A stretch of 64,000 nt of DNA from Pelomonas asaccharophilus_A (lineage in GTDB: Bacteria > Pseudomonadota > Gammaproteobacteria > Burkholderiales > Burkholderiaceae_C). Within the stretch, counting starts at the first letter, position 1. Every line of letters begins with the position of its first letter. The DNA lies in NCBI RefSeq assembly GCF_031458115.1, contig NZ_JAVDXV010000001.1, positions 916,843-980,842 of the forward strand, in the 5' to 3' direction. The notes below the pieces were generated by a model. It had not been told where the DNA came from. It saw only the letters and a program-made list of their open reading frames with translations, and did not search any database. The position numbers and the translations under genes were made by a program. Below, piece by piece: positions 50,215 to 57,938 of this stretch.

Positions 50215-50230
50215 GTCCAGGCGTCTGCAC
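50215..50230. repeat. Dispersed 16-bp palindrome, copy 6
   Basis: GTCCAGGCGTCTGCAC, one mismatch to copies 1 and 4, intergenic, directly before a terminator. Confidence 0.65.
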
Positions 50231-50235
50231 AACCC

Positions 50236-50257
50236 GCCCGCCACGCGCGGGCTTTTT
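50236..50257 (+). terminator. Terminator after the tail genes
   Basis: GCCCGC (50236-50241) pairs with GCGGGC (50247-50252) around CACGC, then TTTTT. Confidence 0.75.
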
Positions 50258-50280
50258 CATGCCCTAAAAGGATCATCCCC

Positions 50281-51384
50281 ATGCGCTCCTACTTCATGGG
50301 CGTGCTGTTGGCCCTGGCCGCCGCTTGCCACTTGGCCGGCTGCGGTGGCGGCGCCGCCGGCCCGCTGCCCGAGGCCCAGGCCGCCGCTCCAACAGATGCC
50401 TGCCCCACTGGCGACGCCACCGCGCAGCTGCAGGCCATGGTCGACGCGGCGCGCGGGCAGCTGGAGCTGCCGGCCTGCGTGTTCAACACGTCGGCGCCCA
50501 TCGTCATCGCCAGGCCGCTGCGCCTGGTGGGTGCCGGTGCCACGGTCGACGGCACCATCATTCGCACCACGGCCGCCGAGGGGCTTGTGGTGGACCCGGC
50601 CGTGCGCATCAGCGTAGCCATGGCGCCCAACAAACGAGGTTGGTGGGGCTCTGTCGAGCAGTTGCGCATCGAGCCGGCGCTGCAGGGCGGGGGCAAGCAC
50701 GCGCTGGTGCTGCGCGTGCGCCCGGGCTTCTTCATCAACAACTGGCTCGTTGACCGCGTGCACCTCGGCGATTTCGGCGAGCAGGGCCTGCTGCTGGACA
50801 ACTCGGCCGGCAACGTCGACGGAATCTTCACCGGCCTGGTGGCGCGGTCATTCATCGAGAACGGCGTGAAGGCGGTGCTGATCGGTGACTCGGTCGCCTT
50901 TTCTCGCCTGGTCGTGACGAACGGGCCCAGCCGCTTCAGCGGCCCGGGCCTGCCAGGCTTCGACATCAGCACTGTCGACGGCGCTGCCGAATCGGTCATC
51001 GAGTGGAGCAACATCACGACGGCCGGCGGCTGCGTGCAGGTCCGCAACGGCCAGGGCATTGGCATCCTGCACAACTGGTGCGAGTCGGCGCGGGCGCCGG
51101 CAGGTACCGGCCTGATCACGCTGGCCAACTGCCTGGACTGCGCCGTGCGCGAGAACCGGGTGCAGACGCTCAGCGGCGAGGCCGCCTGGGCGCTGGTGCT
51201 GGACGGCAGCCAGCGCACCGTCATCGATAGCAACAAGCTCAACCCCGGCACGGCCGGCCACATCGCATTCCGCAACGGCGCCAGCCAGAACAAGTTGAGC
51301 GGGCTGAACCGGTTCTACGGCGGTGCCGATGTGCTCGCAGGCAAGTTCGACGGCGCGGCCGCGGGTCTGCTCGCAACCCCCTGA
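50281..51384 (+). CDS. Lipoprotein with parallel beta-helix (pectate-lyase-like) fold
   Basis: A 367-residue protein. It starts with a lipoprotein signal peptide (MRSYFMGVLLALAAACHLAG then Cys, with a GGG linker), so Cys21 should be lipidated. The rest has the rung pattern of a right-handed beta-helix: IVIARPLRLVGAGATVDGTI near residue 77 and repeated N/G-rich turns (IEWSNITTAGGCVQVRNGQG). Beta-helices of this kind are found in tailspikes, but a lipobox would send the protein to the host envelope. It may be a converting or exclusion protein, or a spike with a misleading N-terminus. Confidence 0.7.
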   Translation: MRSYFMGVLLALAAACHLAGCGGGAAGPLPEAQAAAPTDACPTGDATAQLQAMVDAARGQLELPACVFNTSAPIVIARPLRLVGAGATVDGTIIRTTAAEGLVVDPAVRISVAMAPNKRGWWGSVEQLRIEPALQGGGKHALVLRVRPGFFINNWLVDRVHLGDFGEQGLLLDNSAGNVDGIFTGLVARSFIENGVKAVLIGDSVAFSRLVVTNGPSRFSGPGLPGFDISTVDGAAESVIEWSNITTAGGCVQVRNGQGIGILHNWCESARAPAGTGLITLANCLDCAVRENRVQTLSGEAAWALVLDGSQRTVIDSNKLNPGTAGHIAFRNGASQNKLSGLNRFYGGADVLAGKFDGAAAGLLATP

Positions 51385-51398
51385 TAGGACCTACACCC

Positions 51399-51725
51399 AT
51401 GCCCGACCCTTTGACGCCCGACCAGCGCGCCGCCGTCGACGCCATGCTGGCCAGTGCCCTCACGCCCATCAACGAGCGCCTGGACCGCGGCGCCGAGAAG
51501 ATGGGCGGCCTCACCGACAGCCTGGCCGAGCTGCGCGACGAGCTGAAGCGCAACACCGGCACGACCGAGGAGGTGCGCGCGCTGCTGGACCTCGGCAAGG
51601 GCGGCCTGCGCGTGCTCGGCGTGCTCGGCGCGGCCGTTAAGTGGATCGGCGGCATGGCCACCGGCTTCCTGGCCCTGTACGCCCTCGTGCATGCCCTCAA
51701 GACGGGCTCGCCGCCCAAGCCCTGA
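51399..51725 (+). CDS. Putative holin
   Basis: A 108-residue protein. The N-terminal half is a charged coiled coil (ERLDRGAEKMGGLTDSLAEL) and the C-terminal part has one long or two short membrane helices (about 70-98, GGLRVLGVLGAAVKWIGGMA) with a short tail. It lies 12 bp before the endolysin, the normal holin place. Confidence 0.65.
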   Translation: MPDPLTPDQRAAVDAMLASALTPINERLDRGAEKMGGLTDSLAELRDELKRNTGTTEEVRALLDLGKGGLRVLGVLGAAVKWIGGMATGFLALYALVHALKTGSPPKP

Positions 51726-51737
51726 CAGGAGTGCCCC

Positions 51738-52220
51738 ATGAGCACCTTTGACACGTTCATCGCCCGCGTGCTGACGCACGAGGGCGGCTACGTCAACGAC
51801 CCCCGCGACCCGGGCGGCGAAACGAAGTTCGGCATCGCCAAGCGGAGCTATCCCGCGGTCGACATCAAGGGCCTGACGCGCGAGGCCGCCATCGAGATCT
51901 ACCGGCGCGACTTCTGGAACCGCGTGCAGGGCGACAAGCTGCCGCGCAGCTTCGCATTCCAGGCGCTGGACGCGGCCGTCAACCATGGCATCGGCAACGC
52001 CGTGCGGTGGATGCAGCGCGCCGCCGGCGTGGCCGACGACGGCATCGTCGGGCCGATGACGCTCGCAGCCGTGGCGCGGGCCGACGCGGTCGACCTAGTC
52101 CTGAACTTCAACGCCGAGCGCCTGCGCTTCTATACGAAGCTGGCTGCGTTCGATGTCTTCGGCCGCGGCTGGGTGCGCCGCGTTGCCGACAACCTGGCCT
52201 ACGCCGCGGAGGACAACTGA
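51738..52220 (+). CDS. Endolysin, glycoside hydrolase family 108
   Basis: A 160-residue muramidase. VLTHEGGYVNDPRDPGGETK contains the catalytic Glu15 in the family EGGY motif, followed by TKFGIAKRSYP and FQALDAAVNHG. A C-terminal peptidoglycan-binding part (GIVGPMTLAAV) completes the usual GH108 layout. No signal peptide, so export depends on the holin. Confidence 0.93.
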   Translation: MSTFDTFIARVLTHEGGYVNDPRDPGGETKFGIAKRSYPAVDIKGLTREAAIEIYRRDFWNRVQGDKLPRSFAFQALDAAVNHGIGNAVRWMQRAAGVADDGIVGPMTLAAVARADAVDLVLNFNAERLRFYTKLAAFDVFGRGWVRRVADNLAYAAEDN

Positions 52221-52222
52221 AC

Positions 52223-52741
52223 ATGGATCCCATCAGCATCGCCATGGGCCTGGCCCAGTTCGCGCCGCAGGTCGTCAAGTGGATCACCGGCAGCGACGAC
52301 GCCGCGGCCGGGGCGCAGAAGGTCGTCGACATCGCCGGCGTCGTCACCGGCAAGACCGACCCGGCCGAGGCCCTGGCCGCCCTGCAGGCCGACAGGCAGC
52401 TGCAGCTGCAGTTCCAGCAGGCCGTGATGGCCAACGAGACCGAGCTGGTCAAGGCCTTCCTGGCTGACACGCAGAGCGCCCGGGCGCGCGATGTGGCCAT
52501 GGTGCAGGCCGGCGTGCGCAACTACCGCGCGACGGCCCTGGTGGGTGCGGCGCTCATGCTCGTCGTCGTCTGCCTGGCCGTGGTCATCTGGCAGAGCGAC
52601 CTGAACGAGTTCGCCAAGGGCGCCGTCACGCTGATCCTTGGCCGCGCGCTGGGCTGGGTCGAGCAGGTCTTCTCGTTCGAGTTCGGCACCACGCGGGCCA
52701 GCAAGGCGAAGGACGACACGATCAACAAGCTGTCGGGCTGA
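52223..52741 (+). CDS. Lysis-region membrane protein
   Basis: A 172-residue protein. The first 100 residues are helical and soluble (ANETELVKAFLADTQSARAR is typical of a widespread phage family). Two membrane helices follow (about 105-130 and 138-155). It comes 2 bp after the endolysin. Related proteins are annotated as holin or spanin-like, and the exact role is not settled. Confidence 0.65.
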   Translation: MDPISIAMGLAQFAPQVVKWITGSDDAAAGAQKVVDIAGVVTGKTDPAEALAALQADRQLQLQFQQAVMANETELVKAFLADTQSARARDVAMVQAGVRNYRATALVGAALMLVVVCLAVVIWQSDLNEFAKGAVTLILGRALGWVEQVFSFEFGTTRASKAKDDTINKLSG

Positions 52742-52757
52742 CGCTCGTCGCGGCGCC

Positions 52758-52967
52758 ATGAGCTGCCCGCTGTGCGGGAACCCGGGTCATCGGCTCAGCC
52801 AGTGCCCGCGCTGGATCGTCTCGCGGACGCCGCGCAAGGCTTGCGCTAACGCTTCGCACGTGCGAACCTATCCCCCAAAGACTAGGGGTGATAGGGAGGC
52901 CCGCCGTGGGACTGATCAAGGAAATCCTCGCCGCGATGTTTGGCGGCCGCCTGGAGCCTGCAGCTGA
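52758..52967 (+). CDS. Small CCHC zinc-knuckle protein
   Basis: A 69-residue frame starting MSCPLCGNPGHRLSQCPRW. C-x2-C-x4-H-x4-C is the exact spacing of a zinc knuckle, a nucleic-acid-binding motif. The rest is basic. It overlaps the next gene in another frame, and its ribosome site is poor, so the tail of the frame may not all be real. Confidence 0.5.
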   Translation: MSCPLCGNPGHRLSQCPRWIVSRTPRKACANASHVRTYPPKTRGDREARRGTDQGNPRRDVWRPPGACS

Positions 52968-53091
52968 CGCTGCAGAGGCCGCCTGGCGCGACTACGAATC
53001 CACCTGGGCAATGGACCCTCCGCCTGACCCGCGTGAAGTTTTTATCGCCGGCTACCGGGCGCGAGACGAGCGACAGCCGGAGCCGCGCTGA
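52906..53091 (+). CDS. Small phage protein, 61 residues
   Basis: Starts at a GTG six bases after an ideal AGGGAGG. The sequence begins MGLIKEILAAMFGGRLEP and has a Trp-rich amphipathic middle (AAWRDYESTWAMDPPPDP). It is the last rightward gene of the prophage. A perfect 14-bp palindrome AGTCCGCGCGGACT (53130-53143) lies between it and the convergent recombinase gene. Confidence 0.6.
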   Translation: MGLIKEILAAMFGGRLEPAADAAEAAWRDYESTWAMDPPPDPREVFIAGYRARDERQPEPR

Positions 53092-53147
53092 CGCCTGGCG
53101 CTTTCGCATCAGGACGACGTATTCATCGCAGTCCGCGCGGACTTGCC

Positions 53148-54767
53148 TTAGCCAGGCAGTTGGACCTCCCCAGCGATCCAGCCGCCCTGGGTGTCGATCC
53201 GCAGCGCTCTGGCAACCCCGCCCTTGGCCAGCAGCAGCACATCGATGATGTCTGCCGGGTCTCGGCCTGGGCGAAAGCCCGACGCGTAGACCGTGATCCG
53301 GTCGAACGTGTCGGCCACCAGCTGGCGGGCCTGCAGCCGCGCGTCGACATCCAGGGCGGCGACGCCCGCGGCGAGATCTCGCCACTTCGCGTCGACGCCG
53401 TCGACGTCGCCCCGGGCCAGGCTCTCCAGCTGGCGCTCGGCCGCGGCCGTGGCCGCCTCCACCTTTCCCTTCTCTTCCTCCAGCTCGCGGGCCAGGCGAA
53501 CGAACGTGGCCGGCGCATCCGTCGAGGACAGCAGCGCCGCGCTCACCCGCTGCAGCTGCGCGTCGATCTCGGCCGCGCGCGTGCGCAGCTTGGCCAGCTC
53601 GCTGCGCAGCGGTTGGGCGCGGTCGCCGGCGTACAGAGCGCGCAGGTTCATGATGTCTGAGCAGTAGTTCATCAGCGCCGCCTCCACGGGCGCGACGCTG
53701 CGGCTCTTGGGGTATTTGCAGCGGCCGCTTGCGTACTGCTGGCCAGCGCAGAGCAGACGCCTGTAGCCCGGGCTCAGCCGGTCGCCCTGGCGCTTGATCT
53801 TGCCGAAAAGGTTCTGGCCCGACATCGCGCAGCCGCAATAGCCGCAGTAGGTGATGCCAATGCCGGTGATGACGTGCGGCACGTCGCCGGCGCCGGTGCG
53901 GCCGCCGCGCCGCACGCGTTGGTCGCCGGCGGCCTGCAGCTCTGACCATTGCTCGGGCGTCAGGGCCGCCGGGTAGTAGCCCTGCAGCTCGAACTCCTCG
54001 CCGGCCACGGTGAGCCGCTTGGTGCCGATCAGCGCCGGGCTCTTGAGGATCTTGTAGAGGTGCGTGCTCGACGACGGCCCGTCGACGGGAGAGAGCCCCG
54101 CCTCGGCGAGCTTGTCGAGAATGCGCCGGCCGGACTGGCCCGCCAGGTACAGCCGCGCCATCTCCCGCACCGCCTCGGCCCGCTCGGGCACCAGCTCCCA
54201 GCCCTCGGCCGTCTCGCGCACCCATTGCGGGTCTTTGCCGTTGCGCACCTTGCCCCGCCAGGTGCCGGCCTGCCAGCCGCGGCACTGCTTCAGGATGGCT
54301 GCCGTCACGCGCTTGCTCTTGGTGTCGCTCTCCTCGTGGGCGCGGATCATCACCAGCAGGCTGTAGACCAGGTCCATCGGGTTGGCCTTGAGCTGTGCAC
54401 GGCTGTAGGCCTTGCCGTCGCTCGCCGTCACCACGGTAATGCCAGCGTTCACGATCTGCGCCAGCTGGGCTTGCGCCTGGATCGGCTCGGCGCGCGACAA
54501 TCGGTCCAACGCCTCCACCACAAGCACGGAGCCCTCGGGCACCTGGCCACCCTCCACGGCAGCCAGGAAAACGCCCAGGGCGCCGGATTTGACGTGCCGC
54601 TGGTGGTAGGCGGACAGACCCTCATCACGCAGCGTCAGCGACTCGTCGAGCTGCAGCCCATGCTCGGCCGCCCAGCGTGCCGCATAGGCCGCCTGGCGCT
54701 CGCTGCTGTGCCCCGCGGCCTGACGGGGGTCAGAGAACCGAAGATAGCTATAGACCAGACCCGCCAT
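53148..54767 (-). CDS. int: Large serine recombinase (integrase)
   Basis: A 539-residue site-specific recombinase that integrates the phage. The resolvase domain (1-150) has YSYLRFSDPRQ with catalytic Ser12, and LVVEALDRLSRAEP. A recombinase domain follows (about 165-265, NGKDPQWVRETAEGWELVPE). The zinc ribbon at about 300-365 uses TYCGYCGCAMS and LCAGQQYASGRCKYP, with a coiled coil after it. Start 54767 was chosen by family N-terminus; an AGGGGC lies upstream. Its ATG overlaps the rimO ATG on the other strand. A TATACT -10-like hexamer (54820-54825, minus strand) may serve it. Confidence 0.94.
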   Translation of the reverse strand: MAGLVYSYLRFSDPRQAAGHSSERQAAYAARWAAEHGLQLDESLTLRDEGLSAYHQRHVKSGALGVFLAAVEGGQVPEGSVLVVEALDRLSRAEPIQAQAQLAQIVNAGITVVTASDGKAYSRAQLKANPMDLVYSLLVMIRAHEESDTKSKRVTAAILKQCRGWQAGTWRGKVRNGKDPQWVRETAEGWELVPERAEAVREMARLYLAGQSGRRILDKLAEAGLSPVDGPSSSTHLYKILKSPALIGTKRLTVAGEEFELQGYYPAALTPEQWSELQAAGDQRVRRGGRTGAGDVPHVITGIGITYCGYCGCAMSGQNLFGKIKRQGDRLSPGYRRLLCAGQQYASGRCKYPKSRSVAPVEAALMNYCSDIMNLRALYAGDRAQPLRSELAKLRTRAAEIDAQLQRVSAALLSSTDAPATFVRLARELEEEKGKVEAATAAAERQLESLARGDVDGVDAKWRDLAAGVAALDVDARLQARQLVADTFDRITVYASGFRPGRDPADIIDVLLLAKGGVARALRIDTQGGWIAGEVQLPG

Positions 54768-56175
54768 GAACGTCGCCCCTGATGCACCTGAAACCGCCCC
54801 GACCAAGAAGCGGGCGCCAAGTATAGGAATGGTGTCCCTCGGGTGCCCCAAGGCCTTGACCGACAGCGAACTGATCCTCACGCAACTGCGCGCCGAGGGT
54901 TATGAAACCTCGAAAACCTTCGCCGGCGCCGATCTGGTGATCGTCAACACCTGCGGCTTCATCGACGATGCCGTCAAGGAAAGCCTGGACACCATCGGCG
55001 AGGCACTGGCCGAGAACGGCAAGGTCATCGTGACCGGCTGCCTGGGCGCCAAGGCCGGTGCATCCAGCACCGACGCCGGTAGCCTGGTGCGCGAGATCCA
55101 TCCCAGCGTGCTGGCCGTGACCGGCCCGCATGCCACGCAGGAGGTCATGGACGCGGTGCACACGCACGTGCCCAAGCCGCACGACCCCTTCATTGACCTG
55201 GTGCCCAGCTTTGGCGTGAAGCTGACGCCCAAGCACTACGCCTACCTGAAGATCAGCGAGGGCTGCAACCACCGCTGCTCGTTCTGCATCATCCCCAGCA
55301 TGCGCGGCGACCTGGTGTCCCGCCCCATCGGCGATGTGCTGAACGAGGCCCGCGCGCTGTTCGAGAGCGGCGTGAAGGAACTGCTGGTCATCAGTCAGGA
55401 CACGTCCGCCTACGGCGTGGACGTGAAGTACCGTACCGGCTTCTGGGACGGCAAGCCGGTCAAGACCAAGATGCTGGACCTCGTCGCCCAGCTCGGCGAG
55501 ATCGCCAAGCCCTACGGCGCCTGGGTGCGCCTGCACTACGTCTACCCGTACCCGCATGTGGACGAGGTGTTGCCGATGATGGCGCAGGGCCTGGTGCTGC
55601 CCTACCTGGACGTGCCGTTCCAGCATGCCCACCCGGACGTGCTGAAGCGCATGAAGCGCCCGGCCAACGGCGAGAAGAACATGGAGCGCATCCTGCGCTG
55701 GCGCGAGGCCTGCCCGGAGCTGGTCATCCGCTCGACCTTCATCGCCGGCTTCCCCGGCGAGACCGAGGCCGAGTTCCAGTACCTGCTGGACTTCATGCAG
55801 GAAGCGCAGATCGACCGCGCGGGCTGCTTCGCCTACTCGCCGGTGGAAGGCGCCAGCGCCAACGACATCCCTGGCGCGCTTCCCACCGAAGTCCGCGAGG
55901 AGCGCCGCGCGCGCTTCATGGCCGTGGCCGAGCAGGTGTCGGCTGCCAAGCTGCAGGCCCGCGTGGGCCAGACGCTGCAGGTGCTGGTGGACGCTGCGCC
56001 GGCGCTGGGCCGCAAGGGCGGCGTGGGCCGCTCCTATGCCGACGCGCCCGAGATCGACGGCACCGTGAAGATCCTGCCGCCCGAGAAGGCCAGCAAGACG
56101 ATGAAGGTCGGCGACTTCGTGCGCGCCCGCGTCGTGGCAGCGGATGGGCACGATCTGGTCGCGACGCTGGTATGA
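54766..56175 (+). CDS. rimO: RimO, ribosomal protein S12 methylthiotransferase, with phage-derived start
   Basis: A 469-residue radical-SAM enzyme that adds a methylthio group to an Asp of ribosomal protein S12. The methylthiotransferase domain has Cys27 (SLGCPKALTDSE), then NTCGF and TGCLG cysteines. The radical-SAM cluster is Cys167, Cys171, Cys174 in EGCNHRCSFCIIPSMRG. A TRAM domain ends the protein. Residues 1 to about 26 come from phage DNA and replace the host residues left at 16513. Any promoter must also be phage-derived: a TATAGA hexamer (54749-54754) lies just upstream. Confidence 0.93.
   Translation: MNVAPDAPETAPTKKRAPSIGMVSLGCPKALTDSELILTQLRAEGYETSKTFAGADLVIVNTCGFIDDAVKESLDTIGEALAENGKVIVTGCLGAKAGASSTDAGSLVREIHPSVLAVTGPHATQEVMDAVHTHVPKPHDPFIDLVPSFGVKLTPKHYAYLKISEGCNHRCSFCIIPSMRGDLVSRPIGDVLNEARALFESGVKELLVISQDTSAYGVDVKYRTGFWDGKPVKTKMLDLVAQLGEIAKPYGAWVRLHYVYPYPHVDEVLPMMAQGLVLPYLDVPFQHAHPDVLKRMKRPANGEKNMERILRWREACPELVIRSTFIAGFPGETEAEFQYLLDFMQEAQIDRAGCFAYSPVEGASANDIPGALPTEVREERRARFMAVAEQVSAAKLQARVGQTLQVLVDAAPALGRKGGVGRSYADAPEIDGTVKILPPEKASKTMKVGDFVRARVVAADGHDLVATLV
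54830..54862. other. attR, right prophage junction
   Basis: Phage sequence passes into host rimO around TGCCC (54844-54848), which encodes Cys27-Pro28. The phage arm (GGAATGGTGTCCCTCGGG) imitates the host coding sequence GGCTTTGTTTCGCTGGG at the protein level, giving GMVSLG in place of GFVSLG. Confidence 0.8.
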
Positions 56176-57356
56176 CGCGCCAGCCGTCGACCAAGCTCAT
56201 CCATCACCCCTACCGCGCGCCCGAAGGCTGGGACGCGGTGCCCGTGCCCGTGGCCAAGGCGTCGACCGTGCTGTTCAAGGACACGGCCGACCTGCACAAG
56301 CCCCGGCCGCGCGACGGCCTGACCTACCGCTACGGCCTGCACGGCACGCCCACCAGCTACACGCTGGCCGCGCGGCTCGCGACGCTGGAACACGCCGAGC
56401 ACTGCCTGCTGGTGCCCAGCGGACTGGCGGCCGTGACGCTGCCATCGCTGGCTGTGCTGCGCCCCGGCGACGAGGTGCTGGTGCCGGACAACGTCTACGG
56501 CCAGAACCGTTATCTGACCGAGTCCTGGCTGCCGCAATGGGGCGTCACGCACCGCTTCTACGACCCGCTGACGGTGCCGGAGCTGCGCGACAACACGAAG
56601 CTGGTCTGGCTGGAAGCCGCGGGCTCCATCACGCTGGAGTTCCCGGACCTGCTGGGCACGTTCGCCGCCTGCCGCGCGCGCGGCGTCACGACGGCGCTGG
56701 ACAACACCTGGGGCGCTGGCCTTGCCTTCAACGGCTTCGAGCCGGCGCCGACGACCCACCCGGGCCTGGGCGCCGACATCGTCATGCAGGCGCTGACCAA
56801 GTACGCCAGTGGTGGCGCCGATGTGCTGATGGGCTCGGTGTGCACGCGCGACAAGCGGCTGCATGACCGCCTCAACCACGCGCACGAGCACCTGGGCTAT
56901 GGCCTGGGCCAGAACGACGTGGAGCTGGTGCTGCGTGGCCTGCCGACGATGCAGCTGCGCTACGAGGCGCAGGACCGCGTGACGCGCCGGCTCGCCAGCT
57001 GGATGACGGGTCGCCCCGAGGTGGCGCAGGTGTTTCACCCCGCGCTACCGGGCTCGCCGGGGCACGAGCATTGGCTTGAAGTGGGCGGCGCCGGTGCAGC
57101 CTGCCTGTTCTCGGCCGTGTTCAAGCCCGAGTACAGCGCACGCCAGGTCGATGCCTTTGTCGACGCGCTGGAACTGTTTGGCATCGGCTACTCGTGGGCG
57201 GGCCCGATGAGCCTGGCCGTGCCGTACGACATGAGCCGCAGCCGCAACCTGCCGCTGCCGTTCGACGGTGGCACGCTGGTGCGGTTTGCGATTGGTCTGG
57301 AAGACGGTGCCGACCTGCAGGCCGACATCGAGCAGGCGTTGTCAGCTTTGGGTTAG
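56172..57356 (+). CDS. metC: Cystathionine beta-lyase-like PLP enzyme
   Basis: A 394-residue enzyme of the Cys/Met metabolism PLP family. Features: TYRYGLHGTPTSYTLAARLA near residue 51, LVPSGLAAVTL, LDNTWGAGLAFNGF and the PLP Lys210 in QALTKYASGGADVLMGS. The D-N-T-W/TKY forms are those of the MetC branch that cleaves cystathionine to homocysteine. It overlaps the rimO stop by 4 nt, so the phage-supplied rimO start may affect its expression too. Confidence 0.88.
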   Translation: MTRQPSTKLIHHPYRAPEGWDAVPVPVAKASTVLFKDTADLHKPRPRDGLTYRYGLHGTPTSYTLAARLATLEHAEHCLLVPSGLAAVTLPSLAVLRPGDEVLVPDNVYGQNRYLTESWLPQWGVTHRFYDPLTVPELRDNTKLVWLEAAGSITLEFPDLLGTFAACRARGVTTALDNTWGAGLAFNGFEPAPTTHPGLGADIVMQALTKYASGGADVLMGSVCTRDKRLHDRLNHAHEHLGYGLGQNDVELVLRGLPTMQLRYEAQDRVTRRLASWMTGRPEVAQVFHPALPGSPGHEHWLEVGGAGAACLFSAVFKPEYSARQVDAFVDALELFGIGYSWAGPMSLAVPYDMSRSRNLPLPFDGGTLVRFAIGLEDGADLQADIEQALSALG

Positions 57357-57394
57357 CCCTTGGCTGACACCTTGTGCCGCATCAGCTGACCCTT
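57353..57394 (-). pseudogene. smpB: Stranded ancestral 3-prime end of smpB
   Basis: The minus strand here reads KGQLMRHKVSAKG then stop, the normal ending of SmpB, but lies 35 bp beyond the stop now used. Its KGQLMRH coding is also present, in slightly different bases, at the end of the current smpB frame. Confidence 0.6.
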
Positions 57395-57429
57395 TTGGCG
57401 AAAGGTGCAACGAGCCGCTGCGCGCCTCT

Positions 57430-57891
57430 TCAGTCCTTGCGGCCTGTTGATGCGTGCCGCATCAATTGCCCCTTTTCGCGTTCCCAATCGCGCTTCTTCT
57501 CGGTCTCGCGCTTGTCATGCTGGGCCTTGCCCTTGGCCAGCGCGATGTCCGCCTTCACGCGGCCGCCCTTGTAGTGCAGGTTCAGCGGCACCAGCGTGAA
57601 GCCGCGCTGCTCCACCTTGCCCACCAGCCGCTTGATCTCGGCCTTGTGCATCAACAGCTTCTTCGTGCGGTCGGCCTCGGGCGTGACGTGCGTGGACGCG
57701 CTGCGCAGCGCGTTGATGCGGCAGCCGATCAGGAACAGCTCGCCGTCCTTGATGAGCACGTAGCCGTCGGTCAGTTGGACCTGGCCCGCGCGAATGGCCT
57801 TGATCTCCCAGCCGGACAGCACCACGCCGGCCTCGAATTGCTCTTCGATGTGGTAGTCGTAACGGGCGCGGCGGTTCTCTGCAATGGACAT
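57430..57891 (-). CDS. smpB: SsrA-binding protein SmpB with altered C-terminus
   Basis: A 153-residue tmRNA-binding protein for ribosome rescue. NRRARYDYHIEEQFEAGVVL, GWEIKAIRAGQVQL and LLMHKAEIKRL are all present, and the essential tail helix (KKRDWEREKGQLMRH) is kept. The last residues are ASTGRKD, where relatives end with KVSAKG-like sequence. An inserted or duplicated stretch of about 75 bp explains this. Divergent from ratA, with 47 bp between starts. Confidence 0.93.
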   Translation of the reverse strand: MSIAENRRARYDYHIEEQFEAGVVLSGWEIKAIRAGQVQLTDGYVLIKDGELFLIGCRINALRSASTHVTPEADRTKKLLMHKAEIKRLVGKVEQRGFTLVPLNLHYKGGRVKADIALAKGKAQHDKRETEKKRDWEREKGQLMRHASTGRKD

Positions 57892-57938
57892 GGAGACACA
57901 GGTGGGGCTCGAAGCCCTTCTTACAATCCCGTCATTCT

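Larger units (their letters stand above)
16582..54848. mobile_element. Complete siphovirus-type prophage in rimO
   Basis: About 38.3 kb bounded by the rimO junctions. It holds, in order, a leftward early operon, a repressor/Cro switch, replication genes, a Q-like late regulator, HNH and terminase, an HK97-type head, a long non-contractile tail (tape measure 1139 residues), a lysis module and an integrase. No structural gene is broken and every core late function of a siphovirus is present, so it looks inducible. The lysogen retains RimO because the phage supplies a new 5-prime end. Confidence 0.93.

Noticed and set aside
17315..50230. Dispersed palindromes as LexA (SOS) boxes
   Set aside because: They lack the CTGT-N8-ACAG pattern of betaproteobacterial SOS boxes, and several lie inside genes away from promoters.
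53130..53143. AGTCCGCGCGGACT palindrome as a terminator or seventh dispersed site
   Set aside because: Perfect 14-bp symmetry but no T-run, and its arms do not match GTCCAG/CTGGAC.
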